Assembly: GCA_950295325.1 (NCBI GenBank)
Contig: OX485806.1
Coordinates: forward strand, 34,350,001-34,414,000
Reading direction: 5' to 3'
DNA: 64,000 nucleotides
Source: Polytrichum commune
Taxonomy: Eukaryota > Streptophyta > Polytrichopsida > Polytrichales > Polytrichaceae
Every line of letters starts with the position of its first letter. The stretch's first letter is position 1. The translations under genes and the position numbers were made by a program. Below, piece by piece: positions 11,762 to 23,562 of the stretch. Below the pieces are notes generated by a model that was not told where the DNA came from, made no database searches, and saw only the letters and a program-made list of their open reading frames with translations.

Positions 11762-11923
11762 ATGAAGAAGATCAAGGTGTATACACTCAATAATAAAGGA
11801 GCATCTCCAAAGCGCATTGGAACCATGAAGGGGGAGGATGGAGAGTCCTTAGCTGACCTAAGAGTACACCTAGGGAGTTGTATCCTAACCCTTCACATTG
11901 TAAATGTTTGTTACAAGGTTTGA
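11762..11923 (+). CDS. Short open frame, 53 aa, unknown
   Basis: Begins MKKIKVYTLNNKGASPKRIG and continues with a mixed, protein-like composition (GEDGESLADLRVHLG). It differs from the surrounding low-complexity sequence and may be an exon or transposon remnant. I recognise no family and see no splice partner. Confidence 0.15.
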   Translation: MKKIKVYTLNNKGASPKRIGTMKGEDGESLADLRVHLGSCILTLHIVNVCYKV

Positions 11924-13869
11924 ATGAGACTATAGTTAAATGTGTTTGTGAACACAATTAAAGTAAATGTTCATAATTCTTTGTATTTAATTTTCTTGTA
12001 TTTGTATGCAACCTTGTTTTTTTAGGAGTAGGTAGTTTTGCAAAATTTCATGTCTTGTCACAATTGATTATATTTCTTGTTTTGTTCTATTTGTGTTTTA
12101 CATCTTTCTATTTCTATTTTTATATTTTATTATAACTAATATCCAAGTGCTATTGGTTGTGTTTTGAATGGTACTTTGAATGGCTTAGGATTGATATTAC
12201 TAACCAAATGAGTGACAATTTGAATGGTATGGAATGTTTGTTGCTCACATAGTTGGTTTTGCAATGCTAGAGTATTCCGTCCACTATTGGTACGATTTGC
12301 AAAACATATTGTGCCAAAAATTAGCCTATTCAAAAAATTACAAATAAATATAGGGTGCTAAAAAATACGTCAAAGTAGCTTTTATCTACAAATAGGGAGG
12401 GAAAATATATTGAGAGGTGCATAAATATCCCCTCATTAAATACCCCATTGTCGCACGTGGTTACGAAATGTAAGGGGGTGTGATCGCCCTCTAACTGTAC
12501 ATAAAGCTTTTCGCCTTGGATCTCCCTTTATGAGAGGTAGGGTGTATATACACGTCCAAGTCTCCAAGGCTTTGAAATTTCTCCTTCTCATGTTCTTCGC
12601 CCTTTGGGTGCTCCATTGCACATCATCAGTGCATAACATGAGGAAAATTCCATCATCCTTACGAAAGAGTTGGAAAAACTAGAAACCCTATTTCCAATAA
12701 TACAAATCAAAAACATTCCAAGAGGGTGTTGCATTTTGTGGCTAAGTATAAGGAATCAATAGACCGTATGGAATATCCAATATCACCAATGATGCCCCAA
12801 ACATGGAGGGTTTACCACTAATGTAAGTACCTAAAGACTGCAAAAACACCAAAATGGCCATAAGCAATATCCCAAAGTGGAATTTAAACAACGTAAAAAT
12901 AGCCAAATTTCAAGTTTGGTGTCACAAAGCCTATGTGGGACTCTTACAATATGCATAAATTCTTTAAGTTCTCCTAGAGCAAGAGAAAGCACTTTAGGTG
13001 TAGACCCTTTGGAATCCGGAATCATAGAATCTATCATGTGGAGGAATTGCTCTTGCCAACATTTCACAATAGCATTAGATTTTTGAGGTGGCCTCCCGTG
13101 GCACCTCAAAAGCGATCTGCACATCCAGAGGAGTGGCTTATCTAAGATCCACCTTGTCCATGCTAGATTTAGCCCTCTTCACTATAGTGGATGTAGATTT
13201 GGAAGGTCTTTTGTGTGAGGAATGCAATGTTGATCTTGAAGGTACATTTGTCTTAACACACGGGCAAAATTTCCTTGGCAATCGATGCCTCCTTTGCAAA
13301 TTCATTGTCAAAATCATTGGCTACAACAGGCTGAGAAATTGCCCGACCTTTTCTCCTTGTTTGTTGAAATTTAGAGGCCTCTATAGGTGGCTGAGATTGT
13401 GAAGTTGGTGTGCCCTTTGATAGGACAAGTTCCTTCCCCTATGTCACCTTCAACTACTCTAGGAGATTATGTGGCAACAACCTTTGGTGCACGCATACCA
13501 TGCCTCATCTCAATCTCCTTTGCCCAATTCTCCTCCTTTGCTCTCAAGATCTTTGCGATGTCCACAAGAGGTTGACTTCTAGTAGGTCTCCATGAAATTT
13601 GCTCCTCAATAGCTCCCTTCAAAGGCAACTCCACAAAAAGAGAACTAGCCTTATGGCAATCCATGTACTACCCATTTGTTGAAGATGAAAAGGGCCCCAA
13701 TTACCCACAATGCTAGAGTTATACATGCATAAAGGGTGATCTGGCATCATCCAAGTCTTCATAGTGAAGGACCGCAAACACCCACTAACACTAACTCGAA
13801 TTCCATGTTTACTAATTTTCCTAAGTGTCCTCCCCGAGACCTTGCACAACCACTAGCTCACAAACTTTT
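11924..13869. other. Intergenic, possible decayed mobile-element coding DNA on the minus strand
   Basis: Minus-strand frames at 13664-13467 (VDIAKILRAKEENWAKEIEM...) and 13124-12831 look mildly protein-like but are broken by stops and shifts and match no family I know. Probably an old transposon. Confidence 0.3.
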
Positions 13870-14019
13870 TGGGCTAGTGGCTAACCCAATAGCTAAGAGT
13901 TATGGCTAAAAACAATACCTGAAAAATATGGGCTAGCCTAGCTATAGCTAGATTAAGGCTTGAAAAAAATGGGCTAGCCTAGTTATAGTTAGATCAAGGC
14001 TTGAAAAATATGGGCTAGC
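13870..14019 (+). repeat. 41-bp tandem repeat (CTAGC-rich), left part of array 1
   Basis: Units start with GAAAAATATGGGCTAGC at 13921, 13962 and 14003, 41 bp apart, each followed by CTAGCTATAGCTAGAT(T/C)AAGG. The array is split by the LTR at 14020-14993 and continues beyond it. Confidence 0.9.
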
Positions 14020-14993
14020 TGTCGCGCACCTCTCCATGAGGAGTGCCCGAACCACCATGGGCACAAGGGGGACCCCGGAGTGACACCCGGGACTTGTGGC
14101 GCCGTTGGTGAGAGGGCCCAAGTGATCCTAGTGTGGGTGAGGGCCCCGGGCGTTGGGAATGCCTCCCACGCACGGAGACTTGGAGGCATGAGGGAAAGGT
14201 CATCAGATATGCGTAGCTTATGGCTTGTAGATTCTAGAATGCTCAAGAACACCTCAATCGGAGGTGTGAGCTAGGAGTTATGCCAATCTGAGTGGGGCGC
14301 TGTCCCGAGACAGCGCCCTGGTACAGCAATGGCCTGGGAGTGCCTCCCGGGACTGCCAAGGTTTGAACAGGCATAAATTCTTGTATACTTGCCCGAATGG
14401 GGCAAGTGAGGAGTCCATTGGCATTTACGTGAAGTGTAGATGAAGATGGAGTGGTTGCTTGTTAGCATCAGACATCATACAAGAAAGTTATGATGGTATG
14501 AAGCTGCTGGGGGCTTCTAGGCCCAGCGGCTAAGGGAAAATGTCTACTTGGCCCCAACTCTTGTTAGAGAGACAAAAGGTTTATTGATGGTGGGGTAGGG
14601 GCCCCGCCTAGAGTGCTAGAGGCTTATATGGGTGAGGTGGTGTGGCCTCACCCACCCGAGGCCGAACGGCACGGCCTCCATGGGCTTTGGCCCAATGTGA
14701 GGCCATAGTTGCCTAGTATGCTTCGGGTTGTTGTAGTGTTGCTCCAACAATGCGACGATCAACATAAGATTGGACTTCCATGGATGGAAGTCCACATCTA
14801 AGACTTGGGTATTGATTAAGGGGTGAGTCCCGAAAGCAAAGTAGGAGGGTTGGTTCCCCTCCTATGAACTATAAGGTCCGGGGTAGGAAGAGCTAACCAT
14901 TAGCATGGCGGAATGCGAAGGGTTAGTGCTCGTAATCTTTGCTAGAAATGAAATGGGTTAAGATGGTTAAGGGGGCTAGCAAGGGTTGCGACA
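14020..14993. mobile_element. Solo LTR, 974 bp, with 5-bp target duplication CTAGC
   Basis: The segment starts TGTCGC and ends GCGACA, the TG...CA ends and short inverted repeat typical of retrotransposon LTRs. It is flanked by CTAGC at 14015-14019 and 14994-14998. Removing the LTR plus one CTAGC puts the repeat units at 14003 and 15023 exactly 41 bp apart, the period of the host array. It is GC-richer than its surroundings. No second LTR or internal coding region is present, so this is a solo LTR left by recombination. The superfamily cannot be told from the LTR alone. Confidence 0.85.
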
Positions 14994-15070
14994 CTAGCCC
15001 AGCCATAGCTAGATCGAGGCCTGAAAAATATAGGCTAGCCCAACTAGTTATTAGCTAGCTAAAGATAGGT
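14994..15070 (+). repeat. 41-bp tandem repeat, right part of array 1
   Basis: Continuation of the CTAGC-rich array beyond the solo LTR; a unit start lies at 15023. Confidence 0.85.
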
Positions 15071-15291
15071 CAGGTAGCTCAATCGGCTCAAGCTAAGGCC
15101 CAACCACACCTGACTTTAGGGCATTGTGGTTTTAAATGCTAAATCGTAGAATGCCCTGCTTGGTGGAAGTAGCCACCGCTTTGCCAACATCGAAGCCTGG
15201 ATCAGGTGGGCTAGAATGTGACTTTGGCAATCTAAATGATATCATGACCCCAAAGAGATCATCGCTTGGGGGAGGATTTGCAGAGGCGTGA

Positions 15292-15483
15292 ATGATGTTG
15301 AAGTTGAACAATCATCTAATGCCATACAATCCTGAAAAACTGATCTTGCTGGACAATTCCAATTGGAAGAATCACATTCCAAAACGCCCTATTTTTTATG
15401 AGGAGTTGCATATAGAGGATGATTACGGTTCGTTGGTAGAGAATGACGAGCAACAAGAATTAGACATTGATGACAATGAGTGA
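15292..15483 (+). pseudogene. Acidic C-terminal fragment of an unidentified protein, possibly transposase-derived
   Basis: A 63-codon frame from ATG at 15292 ends in an acidic stretch (DDYGSLVENDEQQELDIDDNE). Acidic tails like this occur at the C-terminus of hAT transposases, but no catalytic or dimerisation motif is visible, so the link is weak. It lies between two arrays of the same 41-bp CTAGC-rich repeat (13870-15070 and 15540-15735), which could be subterminal repeats of a transposon. Confidence 0.25.
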
Positions 15484-15539
15484 TTTCAACTGATATGAAA
15501 TATGATTGTATTGATGAAACGATGCCTCCTTGAATTCAA

Positions 15540-15735
15540 CATATGAGCTAGTTGAGCTAGCTTTTGAGGTCAGCTAGGCTAAGCCCAACTATATGGTTGA
15601 AAATGGTACCTGAAAAAAATGGGCTAGCCTAGTTATGGCTAGATCAAGGCTTGAAAAAATAGGCTAGCCCAACTAGGGCTAAATCGAGGCCTCAAAAATA
15701 TGGGCTAGCCAGCTAGCTAATGGGCTATAAAAGGT
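15540..15735 (+). repeat. 41-bp tandem repeat, array 2
   Basis: Units start at 15612, 15653 and about 15693. The flank (GG(T)TGAAAATGGTACCTGAAAAA) resembles the left flank of array 1 (GGCTAAAAACAATACCTGAAAAA), so the two arrays are copies in direct orientation about 1.7 kb apart, 0.7 kb without the LTR. Confidence 0.85.
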
Positions 15736-16717
15736 ATGAAGTATATTATTTTTTGGGCAACCTAAGAAAATATGAAATCCTTGTGTCATCACAATTGTTT
15801 TGTCAATAGGTCTACATATAGGCCCCCTTCTTCCACAAAAATTAGCCCATGCTCATGCTCATACTCATACTCATACTCATGCTCCTGTCCTAGCTTCGCT
15901 CCTATTACAAGTAGGTATAGTTTGTCCTTTTTTTGTGGTACAATACAACAAGGAGACATGCAAGAGAGGTATCAAAGAACTCAAGAGTTGTACAATGTAA
16001 GTCCTCGATGGTGGGTGTTGGACACAAGAGAGGGGTCGAAGAACTAAAAGGTCACACAATGCAAGTTTTGTATTGTGGATATTAGACCAAAAGAGGGATT
16101 GAAAAACAAAGGAGTCACACAACACACGTTTTGGGTGGTGGGTATCAGTGTTTCTGAGGCATGCCCTTGAAAACATCTTTTGGTAAGTCCCAAATCAGTG
16201 TTGTGGTGGTGGCACGATTGGGGGAGGGGGGGGGGGGTTGTGAGTAGATTTATATGAGTGAATTTGTTATGGATTCTTGAAAAATGTCTTTATTACTTCT
16301 TGTCCAACTTTTCTTTCTTTTTAATTATCTTAAGATAAATTACAGTCATGGATATGAATGCTCCACAAAAGTACAATTTCACTACCATCCCATCAAAATA
16401 CTTGAATTTCAATATTACATAATTGAAGAGTTCTCATAATGTAGGCCAAAAAAATAACACCCCCCAAAATATGTCAGTTTCCGCACATATGTACAACATT
16501 TTACAGTAGGTGCACCCCTGTGATTGAACTTTACATCATTAGTTAGAAGATATAGCACTACATAACTTTGAATAGTGAGTGATACTAAATATCATAAACG
16601 ATGTCTCATTTAGGGATAATATGTATTGAAAAAACAATGTGTGATGCAACATGTGGACCTTATGTGGTCACTCTTCTTAATTAGACACCTAAATCTGAGT
16701 GTTATATGGTAAGGGCT
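15736..16717. other. Intergenic with (CTCATA)n microsatellite at 15846-15888
   Basis: Short TCATAC/TCATGC repeats near 15850, a G-homopolymer near 16228, and a fragment of the family D end near 16565-16605 (GATACTAAATATCATAAACGATGT). No gene seen. Confidence 0.55.
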
Positions 16718-17214
16718 TCTACACTAAATAGTCTTACAACATGGTTATGGTATTTAGTGTCACATGCATAATAGTGCCACTTACCTTTTTTTTGAAGCGT
16801 ATTCTAGGTTACACTAATGATCAACCAATTTCACCATCAGTGTCACCTTATGACACTTGGTGTTCAAGTGTGCTTACTAATATCTTGGCATGAGGGTATT
16901 CAATGGTGTTATGAAGTGCATGCCTATGTACACAATGGTCTACATGTTGACTAAGGTGTACAAACACTTGCAGTTAGTACAATCAATAATATCTTCCCCT
17001 TGCATACTAAAACGCAAAAACATCATCCAAAGTATCCCAATGTACAACCCTAATTGTCATAATGCAGATATTTTTTCACTTATAGGAAGTTACTTTTGTT
17101 GACGAATAGAATCTTATTGGCAATTTTCAAGTGCGACACTTTGAGACCTCTAGATATCTAGTTTAGGCCATTTGCAAATAGTGTAGGTGACACTAAATAC
17201 CATGAACGATGTAG
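16718..17214 (-). mobile_element. Family D MITE copy
   Basis: Inverse orientation to the copy at 41319-41869. Ends carry TATGGTATTTAGTGTCAC (left) and GTGACACTAAATACCATGAA...GATGTAG (right). The internal blocks ATTTTTTCACTTATA, TTGTTGACGAATAGAATC, GTGTTCAAGTGTGCTTACTA and GCATGCCTATGT all have complements in the other copy. The left terminus is disturbed. Confidence 0.7.
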
Positions 17215-18473
17215 TGTAAATAGCACTAATTTCCTCGGGGGGGTTCACTCCCTCTTATATTTTGCATACATGTGCGTTCGGGACCTATTTATTGGGGGGG
17301 TTATTTACCTTGCAGAAAAGATTATAAGGTGATGGTATTTTACATGTAAAAAGCCTAAAAATATTATATGTGATGGTATTTTACATGTAAACATGTTTCA
17401 CTATTTTAAAATCCCCTATTTTACATGTACATTTTTTATAAAATTTATCTACAATCATGGGTAGATCACTCTAAAGCATTTTTGTGCACCACGTGCGGCT
17501 GGGGGTTTTTTGTTTTGGGGCTATTTACCTTCAAGGGCTGAATTAAAGCCTCCCTATAATTACTTAAATTTCAAAAATGGCCCATTTGTTTGCACCCTTC
17601 CATTACTTATATTGTCCAAGTCACTGTAATTTTTTGTACTCTATATTCCTTTTAAGTAATTTTGGACAGACGGAAATCCCAATTATCATCCATCCCCGTG
17701 AGTCCTAAACCCATTTACATACCATACTAAACATACCTTCTAGGATCCTTATCTTCAGCCCCTATATTAATTTTACAAAAAAATAATGGCCCACGTTTTA
17801 TGTCCATCTAACTTACTTATAATGGGATTGTCTACATTTAATGGCCCCTTCATTATTTGGAATTCCTTTATAATTTTTATTTCAAATGATTTTAATCCTC
17901 TCTATATTATGCCGCACGTCGTTTTTAAAATGCACTAAGTGATCTACGCGTGTCTACAATGAATATATTGGACCCTATTTTTTATCGCCGTTGTTCTATG
18001 ATTTTCGCCAGTGAACCCCCCGAGACTAATTTCCCAATTCTTTTGGAAACTTTCAAGATGTGTGTCTTTACTGTAATAGTAATGGGAATATTTGGAAGAA
18101 TATTCCCATAGATTATTAAGATCCCTATATGAGTAGACACAGCCACACATCTCCATATTTCTTCACGTGCCAGTAAATTTGACTTTATTTAAGTGAAAAT
18201 GACTTTATTTCCGTGTTTTCAAACTGCAAGCGCTATTCAAAAGGTCACACTTATGAACCTATTTGATGTAGTTACCTTTACATCTCATCTCATCATAAAC
18301 TTGAAATGATGTCCGTGTGACTCATAATTGCTAACGGGAGGGGACAACCCTAGGATGAAACGGATCCAACGGCCAAGATTGCCTTTGGAGTTGGAGAATG
18401 CCCACTATCTAAATGGGCCACACACCTTATTACCGTCCCTAATATACTACCCAAAGAACGGGGAGAAGTGACC
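17215..18473. other. Intergenic, no gene seen
   Basis: AT-rich DNA. Includes a short direct repeat TGATGGTATTTTACATGTAAA near 17332 and 17371. No coding signal. Confidence 0.55.
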
Positions 18474-18792
18474 ACTACACTAAATAGGATATTTAGTGTT
18501 TGATACACTAAATATCAATAACCCTATGAAAGCAAGTAACATGAAATGTAAAATCAAACACTAAATACCAACTATGGTAATATGTGGAAGTTACATGTTC
18601 GAATTTTATGTTAGTAAGGATATGAAAAAAATAAAAATAAACTCCCAATGATAAAAGGAGAATTTCAACATATCTTCTAGCATACCTTCTAACACTAATT
18701 GTCAAAGAATTGAAAATTAGTGTTGAGTAGGGTAGGGTGGTAACAACATTAGTTATATTCAATCAAACACTAAACATCCTATTTAGTGTAGT
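18474..18792. mobile_element. Family E MITE, 319 bp
   Basis: Terminal inverted repeat of about 30 bp with one mismatch: ACTACACTAAATAGGATATT at the left and the complement of ACTACACTAAATAGGATGTT at the right. An internal copy of the TCAAACACTAAATA motif lies near 18555. No coding capacity; no clear target duplication. Confidence 0.75.
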
Positions 18793-18965
18793 CACAGATG
18801 AACTGGTTGAGTTTGAGAAATGACCGGGTCGAGTTCAAAACTTCAGAAGAATTACCAATCGTTTTAGAGGAATCTAGGGAATATACCTCAATATAGTAAA
18901 GAAAAACCCCAAAAAATCACAACATAATGTACACGAATGGAGTGGGAAACACGAGGATTTGGACG
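18793..18965 (-). mobile_element. Element A fragment
   Basis: Contains ACTGGTTGAGTTTGAGAAAT, ATTACCAATCGTTTTAGAGG and GGAAACACGAGGAT in the order expected for an inverted partial copy of element A. It abuts the family E MITE directly. Confidence 0.65.
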
Positions 18966-19838
18966 GGCTAGGCCAAATAATCCCCCCCTTCCCTTAATTA
19001 CCAAGTTTTGACTGCTATGGTAGCTAGGGTTGAAAAGTCCGGTGCACGGACGTGGCCTTTGGCGCTTTAAACCGCTCATTCATTCATATCAACATGATCA
19101 TGTCATGGGCGTCCTTTACACCTTTAAGTAATTTGGCATGGTATCCAGGGTATGATAAGCGAGGACACAAGCTGTGTCAGTCAGGACGCAGTAGATGAGG
19201 CCATCGACCTGGTCTCTCTTTCTCTCTCTCTTTCTCTCTCGACCTAAGTTAGTACTCATAACCAGTGTTCAAGATTGAAGTCTTCAATGCCCTTTAAACG
19301 CGACTTGGCCTTTCAAAATATACCTCTCGAGACAACCCTTCATGACGCAACCCCAAATTGAAAATGAAGACGTCACTTCAAGTCGTCGATATACTCTGTC
19401 CGTTACAAGAACCGACAAGTGTAGGGCACTGTCACTACAAGAAATGGAGTTAGATGGTTGGTTCTTACTTCTTCACATTGTACTCGAAACATGTGCCATG
19501 TAATTCGTGCACAAGTTTACAGTGAGTTTTGTATTTCATTTCTATATTCTTGGATTGGCGTCATGGCTTTGAACCAGCCCTTCAAATTTGAGAGCCCTTC
19601 AAATTTGAGAGCCCTTCAAAATGAAACTCATATGAGGGTTTCATTCTTGAACAATGCTAGTACTCACAACATGTGATGAGCGGTGAAAAAAATGTCACGA
19701 GGACACCCGTGAATGAAAAAGAAAAGGAACGTCAATGGTTTTCAAGATCGCATGATGTCCGTGAACATGGGTGTGTGGGGGGGGGGGGGCTTAATAATAC
19801 CTATTCTCACAGGTGGACCGTGGGTTAATGGTAGCTGT
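18966..19838. other. Intergenic with small repeats
   Basis: A TC-rich microsatellite lies at about 19205-19245, and a 17-bp unit GAGCCCTTCAAATTTGA is repeated three times at about 19576-19625. No gene seen. Confidence 0.55.
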
Positions 19839-20072
19839 CTAATAATATACATCAGGTTTATGTGTTAGACGTTTTAGTCCATTGGTACAGGGACGTATTA
19901 GGTCCTGGTTCTTTTCCAATTTTCTTTTGTTAAGAATGATATGCGTTAAACAACTTACGACGATTTGTGAAAAAAGTTCCATTAATTTGTGGATATTGGG
20001 GTTGGGGATATGTGGAGGTCTTGGAGGCACATGATAGTTGTTGTTGTGTGTATGGTGTCTTAGGATAGTCAC
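19839..20072 (-). pseudogene. Possible retroelement coding fragment
   Basis: The minus-strand frame contains KLMELFSQIVVSCLTHIILN followed by KRKLEKNQ. This recalls the C-terminal part of a reverse-transcriptase-type ORF of which other pieces may be present at 33007-33400 and near 45250-45298. The assignment rests on memory of the motif and is weak. Confidence 0.2.
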
Positions 20073-22432
20073 AAGTAATGCATGGTTATTATTGTGCGGT
20101 TTGGTGGTTGCTTGAATTGGGTGGGCCTAACTTAGTCCACATCTTTGTGGAAAACAAACCAAATTAGACCTCTATTTTGATGGAAGGTAACTTGCCTTGT
20201 TTCTGATCATAGCTGCCTCTTAAAGGGTTTTCGACTCTTGATGTACAAAACAGTACTAAGAGCAACGCTTATACACCCTAAACTCCGTAATATCAATCCC
20301 CATAATGTCACACACTCTCTAATATCCCGAAACCCTAGGGAACGTAGTTCAAATCTCACTCTTTATTGTCACATTTCTCTCCCTTATATCACAAAATTTG
20401 TCATTAATGCAAACCATCCAAGAAGTCAACCCACACCCTTGCATTCCACCATGTCTCAACATGTGGAGTGTCTTCTTCTTCTTATGCCACTTGTTGAATA
20501 TTGGTGCATGCGTCCGCCATATCACCTGGGAAGGCCTGGAGTGGACCACACTAGCGTAGGTGATGGGAGAACGAATTTAAATTGTCCTCACATCCCCTTT
20601 GTGTTATTCCATAATGTCACATGCTACACTAATTCTATATTGTCACGCATCCATGTTAACACTAAAAAACTTTGTAATATCACATGCACTTTGGTTGTCA
20701 CATGCACTTTGGTTGCCACATGTGTGATACTATGGAGTTTAGAGTGTACTCTCTGGGGGGTGGGGAATCCATCAAGAACTTGCACTATTTGTGGACATGG
20801 CACATTGTCTATAGTGTCCAGGCCAAGCACTGTAACTTCGGCAACTCAAGAGGAGGGGGGGGGGGGGGGGGAGTTGGTGGTTTATTTGGTGCTTTCACTG
20901 GTGATACATGGTACTACAAGCACAGTCAAGTACAGACAACTCTAGTGCCCTACATAGGTCTAAGTGAAAGTGATACAAAACTATATACTAACTTTGAATT
21001 TTGTGAAGGAAAAAATCATAAACATTTTAAAAGCACGTTCATGTACAAAATCAAGAAATTTATGTTGACAAAAACGATTTCAAGAAAAGTGTACATATTT
21101 TAGAAGACAGTGCAAGTGGTGTGCAAGTAGGTGATATTTAGCAAGTAATTGTTCAAAATTTGTTTCAAAAATGATGTAGTAACATTATATTTGATTGTTT
21201 CTACAAATTTTTGTAATAATTCCCCTCAAGTTTATAATGAATTCAAGGAATATGAATAAATAAATAAATAACATCTTAAAAAAAAAATTAAGGTTATGAA
21301 ATCTACGTCCAAAACCAGATTTAACCATTACCTTTTGACCATCACTTTTAATGATAAATTTTGAAAATCTCATCTTGATATTCTATATTTGATTGTCCAA
21401 CACAACACTAAAGGCCTCTATGAAAAAAATCCGATTCAAACAACACTTCACTACTACTTTTAAACGTTCAACCAATAACATTATGGTTTTAATATACCGG
21501 AGCATTTTTTTTCTCATATACTTGACAGTGCTTGCTCCCAATGACCGGCCCCAAAGTTCTTATTTATTTGTTCAGTCTTGCAATTCCATGTTGATATAAG
21601 CAAGGGTACATAACGGAGGCTCGTAGTGATGTTATGTACACTACACCTTTTCTTAGGTATTCTTTTCACTGCATAAAAATAGAATGTTGGGAACTTATTT
21701 CATGCCTTTTTGGACATGATGTAAACTAGTTATATGCTAGGAGAATTTAAAACAGATTAATGCATTCCTCAACTTACCTGCAATAATGTGACAACCTAGT
21801 GATGAAATATGCATTGTTGAGTGGTTGACTTCTTTGTGAAAATCAATCAAAATAAACTTTGAACTTTATGTGTAGCTTTTGTTATGTAACTTGTCTTATT
21901 ACCCATGACTCATGAGTACATCTTGAAATTGATATTCAAGTAAACTTGGATCAATGCCCACTTTGAATGACATAGAATATAATTTTTTTGAGTATGATCA
22001 TATCAAAATACATGTTTCATTAGATTTCATCATCCTGCAATTGATTGTATAGATTTAACAATAAAATTAAGCATATTGATGTTTTTTCAACATATTTCAG
22101 TATCAAAACATTCAAGTAATCACTAAGGATTCAAACTTCTACCGTGATATTTAGATGAGGTGAAATATATCGATGGACCCGTGCATAAAAAGATTTAGTA
22201 AAAAATCCACAACTCGGTACCATCTAAGGACAATTCATTATGGGTGTCCCTACTCATTCATTACATACAAATTGCAACCCAGTGGTACGTCTATGTCGTA
22301 AAGAGAATTCATATGATATTTAAATAAGCGGAAAAATACAAGTGTTGCTTGCTCTTCATGTATTGGCAAACCACCAACATGATTTATTCCATAGAATGAG
22401 CACCTATAGTATGTGTACACGAAGCCTACTGT
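20073..22432. other. Intergenic; longest open frame judged non-coding
   Basis: A 235-codon frame at 20238-20945 (+) has no domain, spans a poly-G tract (about 20856-20870) and the tandem TCACATGCACTTTGGTTG near 20680-20715. It looks like a chance frame in repeat-derived DNA. The remainder is AT-rich without features. Confidence 0.5.
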
Positions 22433-22805
22433 GGTATGCGGGTGTAATTTGGTTACTTTTCTTAATCGGACACTTATATTAGATCGGTGTTTGGTTAGGT
22501 GAGGATCAAAGAACAAACACCATGAAGATACATATATAAGGAGATTGGACTATGTCTTCATATTATATTCACTACTCCACACTCAACAATGAACACAATT
22601 GGAAGGACCTATGTATTCAGTTAAGGAGTCAACAAAAATACAATTCCAACAACCATACATCTAAATCATGGGAGGTTTGATTTTCAATCTGTTTTTTCAT
22701 GAAGCTTCATCGTAGATTTATTGATTCAACACATGTTTCATTGTGTAAAACTAATGAATAGAAGTCATTGAACATGAGAAACGAACTGAACAATACCCAC
22801 ATACC
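22433..22805. mobile_element. Family B MITE, complete copy, 373 bp
   Basis: Begins GGTATGCGGGTGTAATTTGG and ends with the complement of a closely related sequence (...CAATACCCACATACC). Nearly the same length as the copy at 58035-58405 (371 bp), with shared internal blocks. Non-coding. Confidence 0.75.
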
Positions 22806-23562
22806 TCGTACTAGATTGTGCACGACATATAATTGATCTCACATGAACTTCACCTCAGATGTAATTGTGTATGAGTGAAATATTTTACTGGAGGTGACAC
22901 ATTAAATGTCACAGTAAAGACTTTCGAACACTGCAATTGCTGCACAGTACATACTAAAATGCAATATATTCAGCTGCCTGTCATTCTTGAATTCTTAGGA
23001 GTAATGAGACCTTGACACATCATGGAGACCTAATGTGCACAATGACCTATAATAGTTTCTAGACTGTTACACTAGAAACATTAACAGTCATTACTGCAAA
23101 TCACATACTAACATGCCATACTTAAATGCCTGTGACAAAGAAATGAGACCTTGAGAAAAATGTCATGAGGGGATATCTTCTATGGAGATATGGGTGCATA
23201 TCCAATTCTAAAATATAACTACCTGTACAGAAAAAGGAAACCCAATTGCCATCATTCATGTCAAGAAATTCAGAAGACATTTGCCCTGACTCAAAAAAAT
23301 AGCAAGTTCGACTCTCATATTCCTCAATCGGCAATATCAAAAAATTCCAAGAAAAATGGGATCAGGCAACCTGACAGTCGATCTTTGCATGGAAGGCTTG
23401 ATGAACGTGTCGATGAAATTGAATGTGCTTGAGCAACACAAATAGAGATCTTACAGCACCACCGATATATGTACTTCTCCAAATTTCTAACCAAAAGTGC
23501 AGCTACAGCTGGTGCAAAATCAAAACCAATACAATCTTTTTCTACAAGGGAGACAGTTGTGA
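22806..23562. other. Region downstream of the OEP37 gene
   Basis: No coding signal; would contain the OEP37 3' untranslated region and polyadenylation site just below 23563. No certain AATAAA-type signal assigned. Confidence 0.4.

Noticed and set aside
20238-20945. 235-codon plus-strand frame
   Set aside because: No domain, spans a G-homopolymer and a short tandem repeat, composition like the surrounding noncoding DNA.
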